A stretch of DNA of 64,000 nt, taken from assembly GCF_017168335.1 (NCBI RefSeq), contig NZ_JABFAU010000003.1:647561-711560 (forward strand), read 5' to 3'. The number at the start of each line of letters is the position of its first letter. Within the stretch, counting starts at the first letter, position 1. The notes under the pieces were generated by a model that saw only the letters and a list, made by a program, of their open reading frames with translations, was not told where the DNA came from and did not search any database. Origin of the DNA: Rhodococcus sp. KRD162 (GTDB taxonomy: Bacteria > Actinomycetota > Actinomycetes > Mycobacteriales > Mycobacteriaceae). Positions 13,550 through 23,825 of the stretch are shown in pieces. The position numbers and the translations under genes are program-made.

Positions 13550-13789
13550 GTGGACATGGATCTGTTTCTGGATATTCTGCTGGTCGTCACCAGCCTGGCG
13601 CTGATCTTGCTGATCCTGCTGCATCGCGGCAAGGGCGGCGGATTGTCCAGTCTGTTCGGTGGCGGAGTGCAGTCCAGCCTGTCCGGTTCCACTGTCGTCG
13701 AGAAGAACCTGGACCGTCTGACGATCTTCACCGGGTTGGTCTGGCTCATTGCGATCCTCGGAATCGGCCTGGAGATCAAGTACACCTGA
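13550..13789 (+). CDS. secG: Preprotein translocase subunit SecG
   Basis: A 79-residue membrane protein with two transmembrane helices (about residues 3-24, LFLDILLVVTSLALILLILL, and 54-75, LTIFTGLVWLIAILGIGLEI) joined by the conserved loop HRGKGGGLSSLFGGG. It associates with SecYE and assists protein export. The GTG at 13550 is taken; an ATG two codons later is equally possible. The same location next to tpiA is seen in mycobacteria. Confidence 0.93.
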   Translation: MDMDLFLDILLVVTSLALILLILLHRGKGGGLSSLFGGGVQSSLSGSTVVEKNLDRLTIFTGLVWLIAILGIGLEIKYT

Positions 13790-13839
13790 TCGGCGTTCCT
13801 CCGAATGCGAGTTCTCGGTGAAGCGGCGATACTGGATGG

Positions 13840-16671
13840 ATGAGCGAATCCTCTTACGATTCAGTCGGTTCCCCAGCATTCGTCACACCGACCGCTCAGG
13901 GCCGGGAGTTGACCGAGCCGCTCCGCGAGGACATCCGGTATCTCGGCGGCATCCTGGGTGAGATCATTCGTGAGCACGAGGGCGAGGCAGTCTTCGATCT
14001 CATCGAATCTGCCCGGCTCGAGTCCTTCGCCGTGCGCAGGTCGGAGATCGAACGCGAGAACTCGGTCGGTCGGTACACCGATGTCGAGGTGGCACAGGCA
14101 GTTCCACTGATTCGAGCCTTCAGTCACTTCTCGTTGCTGGCCAACCTCGCCGAGGATCTGCACCGCGAACGCCGTCGTGCAATTCATCTCGACCGCGAGG
14201 ACCCGCCGCAGGACAGCAGTCTCGACGCAACCTGGCTCAAGATCGATACCCTGGCTCCCTCACGCGAACAGGTTGGGAGCGCACTGACCGACGCCCTGGT
14301 GGCCCCGGTGATCACCGCACACCCCACCGAGACGCGACGGCGAACTGTGTTCGACGTGCAATCGAAGATCACCGAGCTGATGAGACGGCGTGAGGTGGCA
14401 TCGGCTGCGCAGGAGGGCAAAGCCGCCAGCGCGACCAAAGAACTGGCCGCCATCGACCTGCAGATCCGCAGGCAGGTGCTGACTCTGTGGGAGACGGCGC
14501 TGATTCGCTTGTCGCGGTTGCGGATCCAGGACGAGATCGAAGTGGGTCTGCGCTACTTCGAGTCCTCCCTCTTCGAGGTCATGCCCGCCCTCAATGCAGA
14601 TGTGCGTGCCGCGCTGCGGGCGCGGTGGCCCGAAGGGGACCTACTGCCTCGTCCCATCCTGCGCCCCGGATCCTGGATCGGCGGAGACCGAGACGGCAAC
14701 CCGAACGTCACGGCCGAGGTGGTACACACGGCGACGCATCAGGCCGGGTATGTCGCGTTCGAGCGCTATCTGGACGAACTGGTAGCGCTGGAGAAGGAAT
14801 TGTCGATGTCCGCGCGCCTGGTGGACGTCACCGAGGACCTGAAGGCGCTGGCCGATGCATCGGCAGAGCCGGACGATCGGCGATCGGACGAGCCCTATCG
14901 GGTCGCGGTCGTGGGCATTCGAGCTCGGTTGACGGCCACGGCCCGGTCGGTACTCGACGCTGTGCCGGTTTCCGGGATCGACCTCGGTGCGCGGAAGTAC
15001 GACGGTCCGCAGGACGTTCTCGACGATCTCGACGTCATCGATCGTGCTCTGCGCGCCGATGGGGACGCCGTGATCGCCGACGATCGGTTGCTGCGGCTGC
15101 GGCAGTCGGTCGAGACGTTCGGATTCCATCTGCAGGCTCTGGACATGCGGCAGAACTCCGAAACGCACGAGGAGGTGGTGGCCGAACTGCTGTCCTGGGC
15201 CGGCGTACACCCCGACTATCGCTCGCTCGACGAAGACGAGCGGGTCCGCGTGCTGTCGCAGGAGCTCACCACGCGTCGCCCCCTGATCGGCCCGCACGCA
15301 GAACTCAGTGAGCTCGCGACCAAGGAACTCGGCATAGTCAAGGCGGCCAAGGAAGCCATCGACCACCTGGGGCCCGACACGATCCAGAACTACATCATCA
15401 GCATGTGCCAGTCGGTCAGTGACATGCTCGAAGCGGCGCTGTTGCTCAAGGAAGCCGGCATCTTCGACCCCGGTGCGGACGGCTCGTCGCCCACATCGAC
15501 CGTCGGCGTGGTTCCGCTGTTCGAGACGATCGAGGATCTGCAGCACGGTGCAGCGACTCTGCTCGCCACGCTCGACGTTCCCATCTACCGGGCCCTGGTC
15601 GCCGGACGCGGGATGAACCAGGAGGTGATGCTCGGATACTCGGACTCGAACAAGGACGGCGGGTACCTTGCGGCGAATTGGGCGTTGTACCGGGCCGAGC
15701 TGGATCTGCTCGAGGCATCGCGCAAGACGGGAATTCGGTTGCGGCTGTTCCACGGCAGGGGAGGGACGGTCGGCCGCGGTGGCGGCCCGAGCTACGACGC
15801 CATCCTGGCGCAACCGCCAGGAGTGGTGCAGGGATCTCTGCGGCTCACCGAGCAGGGCGAGATCATCGCTGCGAAGTATGCCGAGCCGTCCCTGGCGCGT
15901 CGGAACCTCGAGTCCTTGGTCGCGGGCACCCTGGAGTCGACGCTGCTCGATGTCGAGGGTCTCGGTGACGGTGCCGAGGCGGCCTACGAGGTTCTGGACG
16001 ACCTGGCTGCCAAGGCACGTGCCGCATACGGTCGCCTGGTGCACGAGGAGCCAGGATTCGTCGAGTACTTCCGCACGTCGACCCCGGTCGCCGAGGTCGG
16101 CGAGCTGAACATCGGTTCGCGTCCTGCATCGCGCAAGCCCACGAACTCGGTGTACGACCTGCGCGCCATTCCGTGGGTGATGTCGTGGAGTCAGTGCCGC
16201 GTCATGCTGCCTGGGTGGTACGGCACCGGCTCGGCGTTCGAGGAGTGGGTCGACGGCGACGACGCCAAACTCGAGGTGCTGACCGATCTGTATCGAAAGT
16301 GGCCGTTCTTCCAGACCGTTCTGTCGAACCTCGCGCAGGTGATGGCCAAGTCGGATCTGGGCATCGCGGCGCGGTACGCCGAGCTGGTGCCCGACGCCGA
16401 ACTGCGTGCCCACATCTTCGGCATGATCGAGGTCGAACACGCCAGAACGGTGCAGATGTATCTGAAGATCACGGGCCACAGCCGACTGCTCGAGGACAAT
16501 CCCTCGCTCGAGCGTTCGGTGCACAACCGGTTCCCGTATCTCGAGCCCCTGAACCAGATGCAGGTCGAGATGCTGCGCCGCTACCGCAGCGGTGACGAGG
16601 ACGAACGCGTCAAGCGCGGAATCCTGCTGACGATGAACGGTCTCGCAACGGCGTTGCGCAACAGCGGCTAG
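13840..16671 (+). CDS. ppc: Phosphoenolpyruvate carboxylase
   Basis: Carboxylates PEP to oxaloacetate for anaplerosis. The 943-residue protein has the catalytic His motif [12 protein letters not shown] (near residue 165), [46 protein letters not shown], the glycine-rich active loop [16 protein letters not shown] and the C-terminal [15 protein letters not shown] typical of PEPC. Length is normal. M. tuberculosis lacks ppc, whereas Corynebacterium and Rhodococcus carry it near the glycolytic operon, which helps place the organism. A strong hairpin follows the stop. Confidence 0.96.
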   Translation: MSESSYDSVGSPAFVTPTAQGRELTEPLREDIRYLGGILGEIIREHEGEAVFDLIESARLESFAVRRSEIERENSVGRYTDVEVAQAVPLIRAFSHFSLLANLAEDLHRERRRAIHLDREDPPQDSSLDATWLKIDTLAPSREQVGSALTDALVAPVITAHPTETRRRTVFDVQSKITELMRRREVASAAQEGKAASATKELAAIDLQIRRQVLTLWETALIRLSRLRIQDEIEVGLRYFESSLFEVMPALNADVRAALRARWPEGDLLPRPILRPGSWIGGDRDGNPNVTAEVVHTATHQAGYVAFERYLDELVALEKELSMSARLVDVTEDLKALADASAEPDDRRSDEPYRVAVVGIRARLTATARSVLDAVPVSGIDLGARKYDGPQDVLDDLDVIDRALRADGDAVIADDRLLRLRQSVETFGFHLQALDMRQNSETHEEVVAELLSWAGVHPDYRSLDEDERVRVLSQELTTRRPLIGPHAELSELATKELGIVKAAKEAIDHLGPDTIQNYIISMCQSVSDMLEAALLLKEAGIFDPGADGSSPTSTVGVVPLFETIEDLQHGAATLLATLDVPIYRALVAGRGMNQEVMLGYSDSNKDGGYLAANWALYRAELDLLEASRKTGIRLRLFHGRGGTVGRGGGPSYDAILAQPPGVVQGSLRLTEQGEIIAAKYAEPSLARRNLESLVAGTLESTLLDVEGLGDGAEAAYEVLDDLAAKARAAYGRLVHEEPGFVEYFRTSTPVAEVGELNIGSRPASRKPTNSVYDLRAIPWVMSWSQCRVMLPGWYGTGSAFEEWVDGDDAKLEVLTDLYRKWPFFQTVLSNLAQVMAKSDLGIAARYAELVPDAELRAHIFGMIEVEHARTVQMYLKITGHSRLLEDNPSLERSVHNRFPYLEPLNQMQVEMLRRYRSGDEDERVKRGILLTMNGLATALRNSG

Positions 16672-16682
16672 AAGCACTCTCC

Positions 16683-16730
16683 CGTCGTGCGCCTTTTGCG
16701 TACCCAGAGGTACGCAAAAGGCGCACGACG
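16683..16730 (+). terminator. Perfect 21-bp hairpin after ppc
   Basis: The arms 16683-16703 and 16710-16730 are perfectly complementary over 21 bp with a 6-nt loop. It lies 12 nt after the ppc stop and therefore reads as its terminator; the structure would also work on the opposite strand for the convergent pgl operon. There is no long T run. The perfect symmetry suggests either strong selection or a mobile palindromic repeat. Confidence 0.8.
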
Positions 16731-16979
16731 CGAGGAACCGGTCCGTGGTCGATCGCGTCCAACAGGGTATGAGGCAGTGCAAACACACGAACGACGCCTG
16801 GCGCGACGGATCCGCCTACCGCGTCAGCGCCAGGCGGATCGGCACCTCGAAACTCGGGCAGACCGCTCGCAAGAGCGACACTGCGGCCGACGCCGAGGCC
16901 GAGGGCAAGGAACGCGATCCCGACGCTGCCGAGCCCAACTAGCCAGGTAACTAGGGGAGCCCGATCAACGAGTGCGAGA
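16731..16979. other. Gap between ppc and pgl
   Basis: No gene is convincing here. On the minus strand an open frame continues from the 5' side with a hydrophobic run TWLVGLGSVGIAFLALGLGVG (about 16870-16945), which looks like one membrane helix, but it has no acceptable start codon near it and runs on through the ppc hairpin and into the end of ppc. Nested inverted repeats (GCCTGGCGC/GCGCCAGGC and GATCCGCCT/AGGCGGATC) lie at about 16796-16848. Confidence 0.4.
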
Positions 16980-17726
16980 TCAGACGCTGTCCAGTTTCGA
17001 TGCCGCGCCGGCGTCGAGGAACCATACCGTCGAGGTCGAGCCGATGGCACCGGCCGAGGGAACGTCATCCGCATCGGCCCCACCCACCGCCGCCGCAACG
17101 GCGTCGGCCTTGTTCGCTCCCGATACGAGCAACCACACGTGCTGTGCCCGGCGAACCGCGGGCAGCGTCAGGGTGATGCGGACCGGGGGCGGCTTGGGGG
17201 AGTCTTCGACGGCGACGACGGAGCGATGCTGTTCGCGCACGGCATCGGAGTGGGGGAACAGCGAGTTGATATGGCCTTCGCCGCCCATTCCCAGCAGATG
17301 GATGTCGAATTCGGGTGTCGGATCGCTCTCGGATCGAGAATGAAGGATCTGTGCGTAGGCCGCGGCGGCGACCTCGGGATCGCTTCCGTGTGGTCCGTCG
17401 GATGCAGCCATCCGAAAGACCCGATCCGGATGAACATCGACGTGGTCGAGCAACGCCTCTTGGGCCTGCACTTCGTTTCGTTCGGGATCGCCCGAGGGGA
17501 GAAAACGCTCGTCGCCGAAGTAGATGTCGACCTTGCCCCAGTCGATCGAGCCGGAATCGCGGCGCAGCGCCTCCAGGAGCGCGATTCCGGTCCCACCGCC
17601 GGTGAGTACCACCGACGCCGAGCCCCGTTCGGCCTGCGCTGTGGTGACTACCTCGACGAATCGGGAAAGCGCGGCGTCGATCAGTGCCTGCGCGTCGAGG
17701 TATTGGAGAACCGATGTCTTACCCAT
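16980..17726 (-). CDS. pgl: 6-phosphogluconolactonase
   Basis: Hydrolyses 6-phosphogluconolactone in the oxidative pentose phosphate pathway. The 248-residue DevB/SOL-type protein has VVLTGGGTGIALLEAL, the motif VDIYFGDERFLPSGDPERN, and the catalytic region DIHLLGMGGEGHINSLFP. It is the last gene of the minus-strand operon tkt-tal-zwf-opcA-pgl; its ATG overlaps the end of opcA by 8 nt. Confidence 0.95.
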   Translation of the reverse strand: MGKTSVLQYLDAQALIDAALSRFVEVVTTAQAERGSASVVLTGGGTGIALLEALRRDSGSIDWGKVDIYFGDERFLPSGDPERNEVQAQEALLDHVDVHPDRVFRMAASDGPHGSDPEVAAAAYAQILHSRSESDPTPEFDIHLLGMGGEGHINSLFPHSDAVREQHRSVVAVEDSPKPPPVRITLTLPAVRRAQHVWLLVSGANKADAVAAAVGGADADDVPSAGAIGSTSTVWFLDAGAASKLDSV

Positions 17727-18639
17727 AGCTCACTTTCGAAAGTCCGTGGAGGGCGAGTTCGTAGATCTCGTCCGTGTCGAGCCTGCGCAGCTCCTCGGCG
17801 AGGCAGTCGCGGGTTGTCCGCCGAGCCAGCGCGACTTGCGCATCGGGCTGGCCGGTACGGCGTAGCGTCGCGGTCTTGCCGGTCTGTGGACGCATCAGCT
17901 CGATGCTGCTGTTCTCCCTGATCAATTCCACCTTCAGCTCACCTGCACGGCGATGGACCGGAACGTCGAGCTTGGCGGCGAGCCAACCCGCCAGGATGTC
18001 CAGTGCAGGTTCCTCGGCCAGTCCGGAGACGGTAGCCGAGACCACTGCCTCGAACGGTGCCTGGTCGAGAGCCGTCGCCAGCAGTCCGCGCCAGTAGGTG
18101 ATCCGGCTCCACGACAGATCGGTGTCGCCCTCGGTGTAGCTGCTCAGCCGACCCTTGATCGCCGCCGTGGTGTCGGGGGAGTTCGTGGCATCGGTGATCC
18201 GCCGAATCGCCAAGCGTCCCAGCGGGTCTTTCGCCGGAACCTTGGGTGCTTCGTCCGGCCACCAGGCCACGATCGGGGTGTCGGGTAGGAGGAACGGAAT
18301 GACGACACTGTGTTCGTGATCGATGAGTTCGCCGTTCAGGCGCAACACGACGACCTCCGACGCACCGGCGTCACCGCCGACACGGATCTGTGCGTCCAGA
18401 CTCGTCTCGTCCGATCGTTCGCCGTGCATGAGCACGATGACACGGCACGGATGCTCACGGCTCGCCTCGTTCGCCGCGTCGATCGCGCGCTCGGCCTTGG
18501 CCGGATCGCGACTGGCAACGATCAACGTCAGCACACGGCCGATGGTCACCGCGCCGCCCGCCTCGCGCACTTCCACCAGCTTCTTGCCGACCTCGGCCGT
18601 CGTAGTGGCGGGAATATCGACGATCACGGCCTTCTCCAT
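17719..18639 (-). CDS. opcA: Glucose-6-phosphate dehydrogenase assembly protein OpcA
   Basis: OpcA is required for assembly or activation of glucose-6-phosphate dehydrogenase in cyanobacteria and actinobacteria. The 306-residue protein has the typical start VDIPATTTAEVGKKLVEVREAGGAVTIGRVLTL, the central PFLLPDTPIVAWWPDEAP and the C-terminal LDTDEIYELALHGL. It overlaps the end of zwf by 16 nt and the start of pgl by 8 nt, so the three are tightly coupled. Confidence 0.95.
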   Translation of the reverse strand: MEKAVIVDIPATTTAEVGKKLVEVREAGGAVTIGRVLTLIVASRDPAKAERAIDAANEASREHPCRVIVLMHGERSDETSLDAQIRVGGDAGASEVVVLRLNGELIDHEHSVVIPFLLPDTPIVAWWPDEAPKVPAKDPLGRLAIRRITDATNSPDTTAAIKGRLSSYTEGDTDLSWSRITYWRGLLATALDQAPFEAVVSATVSGLAEEPALDILAGWLAAKLDVPVHRRAGELKVELIRENSSIELMRPQTGKTATLRRTGQPDAQVALARRTTRDCLAEELRRLDTDEIYELALHGLSKVSYG

Positions 18640-20180
18640 TCGCGTCCGGTGCGCTGCATCATCTCATCACCCGAGGAAGGACCCCAGGTACCGGCTTCGT
18701 ACGGTTCCGCTGTTCCGCCCGAGGCCCAGAAGTCGAGGATCGGGTCGAGAATCTTCCAGGACAGTTCGACTTCGGCGTTGACCGGAAACAGTGAGGGCTC
18801 ACCGAGCAACACATCGAGAATCAGCCGCTCGTAGGCCTCCGGCGAGGATTCGGTGAACGCCTCGCCGTAGCTGAAGTCCATGCTGACGTCGCGCACCTGC
18901 ATGCTCGAACCCGGCACCTTGGAGCCGAACCGCATCGTCACGCCCTCGTCCGGCTGCACCCGGATCACCAGTGCGTTCTGGCCGAGTTCCTCGGTCATCG
19001 TGGCGTCGAAAGGCAGATGTGGGGCGCGCTTGAACACCATGGCGATCTCGGTCACTCGGCGGCCGAGCGCTTTGCCGGTGCGGAGATAGAACGGCACTCC
19101 GCCCCAGCGCCTGGTGTCCACCTCGAGGGTGATGGCGGCGTAGGTCTCGGTGTTCGACTCGGAGTCGAATCCTTCTTCTTCTTTGAGCCCCTTGACTTTC
19201 TGGCTGCCCTGCCAGCCCGCCGAGTACTGTCCGCGAGCGCTGGTGCGATCGAGGGGTTCGGCGAGTTTGGTCGCCGAGAGCACCTTGATCTTCTCCGATT
19301 GCAGTTCGGTGGGGTTGAAGCTGACCGGCTCCTCCATCGCGGTGATGGCGAGCAGCTGAAGCAGATGGTTCTGGATGACGTCCCTGGCGGCACCGATGCC
19401 GTCGTAATAGCCTGCGCGCCCACCCAATCCGATGTCCTCGGCCATCGTGATCTGTACGTGGTCCACATAGTGCGCGTTCCAGATCGGATCGAACAATTGG
19501 TTCGCGAAGCGCAGTGCGAGGATGTTCTGCACCGTCTCCTTGCCGAGATAGTGATCGATACGAAACACGGTGTCCTCGGGGAACACTCGATTCACGATCG
19601 CGTTGAGCTCTTTCGCGCTCTGCAGATCGTGGCCGAACGGCTTCTCGATCACCACGCGTCGCCAGTTACCGTCCTGGCCCTGCGCCAGCCCGGAGCGTGA
19701 GAGCTGCTCGAGCACAACGGGAAATGCACTGGGGGGAATGGACAGGTAGAACGCGTGGTTGCCGCCGGTCCCGCGGGTTTCGTCGAGTTCGGTCAACGTC
19801 CGCGACAGCTCGTCGAATGCGTCGTCGTCGTCGAAGGAGCCCTGGACGAATCGGAAGCCCTCGGCAAGGGTGTTCCACACCTCTTCGCTGAACGGTGTTC
19901 TCGCGTGGTCGCGCACGGCATCGTGCACGATCTCGGCGAAGTCCGGGTTCTGCCATTCCCGTCGAGCGAAGCCGACCAGGGCGAAACCGGGGGGTAGTAG
20001 CCCCCGGTTCGCCAGGTCGTACACCGCAGGCATGAGCTTCTTACGTGCGAGGTCGCCGGTCACCCCGAAGATGACCATGCTGCACGGACCCGCGATACGG
20101 GGGAGCCGCTTGTCTCGCGTGTCGCGAAGTGGATTGAGCCACTGCGCGGAGTTCAGATTTTCCGTGTCTGCGGCGGGCAC
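18624..20180 (-). CDS. zwf: Glucose-6-phosphate 1-dehydrogenase
   Basis: Oxidises glucose 6-phosphate to 6-phosphogluconolactone, first step of the oxidative pentose phosphate pathway. 518 residues with the nucleotide-binding MVIFGVTGDLARKKLMPAVYDL (about residues 35-56), the active-site RIDHYLGKETVQNIL, and YFLRTGK-like YLRTGKALGRRVTE. The GTG at 20180 precedes NPLRDTRDKRLPRIAGP, the conserved actinobacterial N-terminus. It follows tal by 3 nt and overlaps opcA. Confidence 0.97.
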   Translation of the reverse strand: MPAADTENLNSAQWLNPLRDTRDKRLPRIAGPCSMVIFGVTGDLARKKLMPAVYDLANRGLLPPGFALVGFARREWQNPDFAEIVHDAVRDHARTPFSEEVWNTLAEGFRFVQGSFDDDDAFDELSRTLTELDETRGTGGNHAFYLSIPPSAFPVVLEQLSRSGLAQGQDGNWRRVVIEKPFGHDLQSAKELNAIVNRVFPEDTVFRIDHYLGKETVQNILALRFANQLFDPIWNAHYVDHVQITMAEDIGLGGRAGYYDGIGAARDVIQNHLLQLLAITAMEEPVSFNPTELQSEKIKVLSATKLAEPLDRTSARGQYSAGWQGSQKVKGLKEEEGFDSESNTETYAAITLEVDTRRWGGVPFYLRTGKALGRRVTEIAMVFKRAPHLPFDATMTEELGQNALVIRVQPDEGVTMRFGSKVPGSSMQVRDVSMDFSYGEAFTESSPEAYERLILDVLLGEPSLFPVNAEVELSWKILDPILDFWASGGTAEPYEAGTWGPSSGDEMMQRTGREWRRP

Positions 20181-20183
20181 AGG

Positions 20184-21308
20184 TCAGCTCTTCTGACCTG
20201 CGCGGGCGAGTTGCTCGCCGGTTGCGTCGAGCAGCTCGTTCCATGCGGACTCGAACTTCTGGACACCTTCGTTCTCCAAGGTCAGGAAGACGTCGGTGAG
20301 GTCGATTCCGAGGGCGGAGATCTTGTCGAAGATCTCCTGCGACTCCGGCCCCTTCCCGGTGACGGTGTCGCCGGTGATCTCACCGTGGTCGGCCACGGCG
20401 TCCATGGTCTTCTCGGGCATGGTGTTCACCGTGTTCGGAGACACCAGTTCGGTGACGTACATGGTGTCGGGGTAGGCGTCGGACTTGACACCCGTCGACG
20501 CCCACAGCGGCCGCTGCGGTCGTCCGCCGCTGCCCGCGAGCTCGTGGAAGCGAGGAGCGACCTCGAAGACCTGCTGGTAGGCGACGTACGCCAGACGGGT
20601 GTTGGCCAGAGCGGCCTTGCCCTTCAATGCCTCCGCCTCGGGGGTTCCGATGGCGTCGAGCCTGGAATCGATCTCGCTGTCCACGCGGGAGACGAAGAAC
20701 GACGCGACCGAGTGAATCTTGTCGAGATCGTGGCCTGCTGCTCGGGCGGTCTCGAGACCGTCGAGATAGGCATTCATCACCAACTCGTACCGCTCCACCG
20801 AGAAGATGAGCGTGACGTTGACACTGATGCCCTCGCCGATCGCTTTGGCAATGGCGGGGATGCCCTCTTCGGTCGCCGGAATCTTGATCAGCAGGTTGGG
20901 GCGGTCGACGATCTTCCACAGTTCGACGGCCTGTTCGTAGGTCTTGTCCGTCTCGTGTGCCAGGCGAGGATCGACCTCGATGGACACGCGGCCGTCGACG
21001 CCTGCACTGGCCTCGTACACAGGCATCAGGATGTCGCAGGCCTCGCGGACGTCGTCCGTGGTGACGGTGCGGATCGTGGTCTCGACATCGGCACCCTCAC
21101 CGGCGAGCTTGGTCACCTGCTCGTCGTAGGCATCGCCCTTGCTCAGCGCGGCCTGGAAGATCGACGGGTTGGTGGTCACGCCGACGACGCTCTTGGTGTC
21201 GATGAGGTCCTGCAGGTTGCCCGAGCGAATGCGGTCTCGGGACAGATCGTCCAGCCACACCGAAATTCCAGCGGCCGAAAGCTCTGCGAGATTCTTGTTC
21301 TGGGTCAT
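20184..21308 (-). CDS. tal: Transaldolase
   Basis: Transfers dihydroxyacetone units between sedoheptulose 7-phosphate and glyceraldehyde 3-phosphate. 374 residues, the long actinobacterial subfamily, with [19 protein letters not shown] near the N-terminus, [10 protein letters not shown], the Schiff-base lysine in [28 protein letters not shown] and [13 protein letters not shown]. Lies 3 nt before zwf and 3 nt after tkt, in one operon. Confidence 0.96.
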   Translation of the reverse strand: MTQNKNLAELSAAGISVWLDDLSRDRIRSGNLQDLIDTKSVVGVTTNPSIFQAALSKGDAYDEQVTKLAGEGADVETTIRTVTTDDVREACDILMPVYEASAGVDGRVSIEVDPRLAHETDKTYEQAVELWKIVDRPNLLIKIPATEEGIPAIAKAIGEGISVNVTLIFSVERYELVMNAYLDGLETARAAGHDLDKIHSVASFFVSRVDSEIDSRLDAIGTPEAEALKGKAALANTRLAYVAYQQVFEVAPRFHELAGSGGRPQRPLWASTGVKSDAYPDTMYVTELVSPNTVNTMPEKTMDAVADHGEITGDTVTGKGPESQEIFDKISALGIDLTDVFLTLENEGVQKFESAWNELLDATGEQLARAGQKS

Positions 21309-21311
21309 GGA

Positions 21312-23411
21312 TTATCCCTTCACGTTGGTGATGGAGCGTTGTGCGGCTGCGGTCACGGCCTCGGCCGTGAAGCCGAATTCGCGGAACAAGGTGGCAGCGT
21401 CGGCAGACTCGCCGTAATGCTCGAGCGAGATGATCTCGCCGAAACCGCCGACGATCTTCCACCACGGCATCGCGATGCCCGCTTCGATCGACACGCGCGC
21501 CTTGACCGTCGGTGGGATGACCTGGTCGCGGTAGTTCTGATCCTGGCTCTCGAACCATTCGACACACGGCATCGAGACGACACGGGCCGCGATGCCCTGC
21601 GCCTCGAGCTGCTTCGCCGATTCGACGGCGTACTGCAGTTCCGAGCCGGTTCCGATCAGTACGACATCCGGCGTGGCCTTGGACGACTCGACCAGGATGT
21701 ATCCACCCTTGGAGACACCCTCGAAGCTGGTGCCCGCGAGAACGGGGATGCCCTGACGCGTGAGCGCGAGGCCCACGGGGCCGCTGCTGCTGGACTTGGC
21801 GAGCACTGCCTGCCACGCGAATGCGGTCTCGTTGGCGTCACCGGGACGCACGACCGAGAGGTTGGGGATCGCCCGCAGGGCCGCGAGGTGCTCGACCGGC
21901 TGATGGGTCGGTCCGTCCTCACCGAGGCCGATGGAATCGTGGGTCCATACGTAGATGGGGTCGATGTCCATCAGCGATGCGAGCCGAACGGCAGGCCGCA
22001 TGTAGTCGCTGAACTGCATGAAAGTGCCACCGTATGCGCGGGTCGGGCCGTGCATGACGATGCCGGACAGAATGGCACCCATCGCGTGCTCACGGATGCC
22101 GAAGTGCAGCGTCCGGCCGTACGGCTCGGCGTCCCAGTCGTCGGTGGAGATCGACGTGGGGCCGAAGGACTTGGCACCCTTGATGGTGGTGTTGTTGCTG
22201 CCCGCGAGGTCGGCCGAGCCGCCCCACAGTTCCGGTAGTACCGGCCCGATGGCGTTGAGCACCTCTCCCGACGCTGCACGCGTGGCGAGGGCTTTGCTGC
22301 CGGGCTCCCATGTGGGAAGCGCGTCGGTCCAGTTCTCGGGCAGGTTGCCTTCGGTGAGGCGATCGAGCAACTTCTTGCGCTCGGGTTCACGCGCGGCCCA
22401 GGCCTCGAACGCGGTGTTCCACTCGGCATGTGCCTTGCGGCCGCGTTCCTGCAGTTCACGGGTGTGTCCGATGACCTCATCGGACACCTCGAAGGTCTTC
22501 GCCGGGTCGAAGTCGAGGGCCTGCTTGACCTTCGCGACCTCTTCCTCGCCGAGTGCGGCGCCGTGGACGGCCCCGGTGTTCATCATGGTCGGAGCCGGGA
22601 AACCGATGATGGTGCGCAGGACGATGATCGACGGCTTGTCGGTGACGGCCTTTGCGGCTTCGATCGCCTCTTCGATTGCGGTGACGTTCTCGCCGCCCTC
22701 GACCACCTGGACGTGCCATCCGTAGGCCTCGTAACGGGCGGCCGTGTCCTCGGACAGGGCGATGTCGGTGGAGTGCTCGATCGAGATCTTGTTGTCGTCG
22801 TAGAACAGGATCAGGTTGCCCAGTTCCTGCGTGCCCGCGAGCGATGACGCCTCGGAGGTGACGCCCTCCTCGATGTCGCCATCGGATGCGATGACGTAGA
22901 TGTAGTGATCGAACGGGCTCTCGCCGAGGGCCGGTTCGGGATCGAACAATCCGCGTTCACGTCGCGCTGCCATCGCCATGCCGACGGCGGAGGCCAATCC
23001 CTGACCGAGCGGGCCGGTGGTGATCTCGACGCCTGCGGTGTGGCGGAATTCGGGGTGCCCGGGGGTCTTGGACTTGTACGTGCGCAGTGCCTCGATGTCG
23101 GACAGCTCGAGCCCGAAGCCGCCCAAGTAGAGCTGCAGGTAGAGCGTCAGGCTGGAATGGCCGCACGAGAGCACGAATCGGTCTCGGCCGATCCAATGGG
23201 TGTCGGCGGGATCGTGTCGCATGGTCCGCTGAAACAGGGTGTAGGCGAGTGGAGCCAGGCTCATCGCGGTTCCGGGGTGGCCGTTGCCGACCTTCTGCAC
23301 TGCGTCCGCCGCCAGAACTCGAACGGTGTCGACCGCTCGGGTGTCCAGGTCCGTCCAGTCACTGGGGTGGTGCGCCGTGGTGAGGACGTCAATATCGTCT
23401 GTGATCGACAC
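21312..23411 (-). CDS. tkt: Transketolase
   Basis: Thiamine-diphosphate enzyme of the non-oxidative pentose phosphate pathway. 699 residues with NGHPGTAMSLAPLAYTLF, the ThDP motif ASDGDIEEGVTSEASSLAG ... DDNKISIE, the pyrimidine domain HDSIGLGEDGPTHQPVEHL, and a C-terminal domain with GTGSELQYAVE. The GTG at 23411 is chosen because an AGGAG stands 11 nt upstream and homologues begin close to the conserved HPSDWTDLD; the open frame extends 30 codons further without support. First gene of the operon, facing ctaB across a shared promoter region. Confidence 0.95.
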   Translation of the reverse strand: MSITDDIDVLTTAHHPSDWTDLDTRAVDTVRVLAADAVQKVGNGHPGTAMSLAPLAYTLFQRTMRHDPADTHWIGRDRFVLSCGHSSLTLYLQLYLGGFGLELSDIEALRTYKSKTPGHPEFRHTAGVEITTGPLGQGLASAVGMAMAARRERGLFDPEPALGESPFDHYIYVIASDGDIEEGVTSEASSLAGTQELGNLILFYDDNKISIEHSTDIALSEDTAARYEAYGWHVQVVEGGENVTAIEEAIEAAKAVTDKPSIIVLRTIIGFPAPTMMNTGAVHGAALGEEEVAKVKQALDFDPAKTFEVSDEVIGHTRELQERGRKAHAEWNTAFEAWAAREPERKKLLDRLTEGNLPENWTDALPTWEPGSKALATRAASGEVLNAIGPVLPELWGGSADLAGSNNTTIKGAKSFGPTSISTDDWDAEPYGRTLHFGIREHAMGAILSGIVMHGPTRAYGGTFMQFSDYMRPAVRLASLMDIDPIYVWTHDSIGLGEDGPTHQPVEHLAALRAIPNLSVVRPGDANETAFAWQAVLAKSSSSGPVGLALTRQGIPVLAGTSFEGVSKGGYILVESSKATPDVVLIGTGSELQYAVESAKQLEAQGIAARVVSMPCVEWFESQDQNYRDQVIPPTVKARVSIEAGIAMPWWKIVGGFGEIISLEHYGESADAATLFREFGFTAEAVTAAAQRSITNVKG

Positions 23412-23825
23412 GAGCAGAAATCTCCTGACATTCGTTCGAGTTGTGCCTGACGAGGAATCGTCGTTCGGCCTCGATTGCACTGTGCCTGCGTGAGCGCGCA
23501 CATCGTCGATGCCGAAGGATGTCCTCCACCAGCCTAGTTCTGTCCGACCCTACTGTCGTGCCTTCCCCCGGCGATTGCGTGAGGGTCGTTCGGAAGGCAC
23601 GGTTTTCTCGCTTTGGGTGCCCTGCGAATTGGAGGAGCAAACCCCGCCGTCTACCATCGGTTGTAGTAGGCGCATGTTCGTCGATTGCCGATGACAGTTT
23701 TCTCGGTCGGGTCGAGGACGCGTGCGCTCCGGTGTCACGGGCTCCGGAGACAATGACAGCGTGTGCCGGTGGCGCGCAAGCAAGTGGCCGAGCGCCAGAG
23801 AACGACAGTCGTGCGAGGAGACGCA
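23412..23825. promoter_or_regulatory. Divergent promoter region tkt/ctaB
   Basis: About 414 bp with no supported gene; open frames here on both strands are shadows lacking homology. A TAGGCT hexamer on the minus strand near 23538-23543 could be the -10 of tkt. For ctaB the only firm signal is the GAGGAG at 23814-23819, 6 nt before its GTG. No clear operator palindrome was found. Confidence 0.4.

Noticed and set aside
14641-16788. 715-residue minus-strand open frame opposite ppc
   Set aside because: Antisense to PEP carboxylase, which has all its catalytic motifs; no domain in the shadow frame.
20211-22238. 675-residue plus-strand open frame opposite tal-tkt
   Set aside because: Antisense to transaldolase and transketolase, with low-complexity composition.
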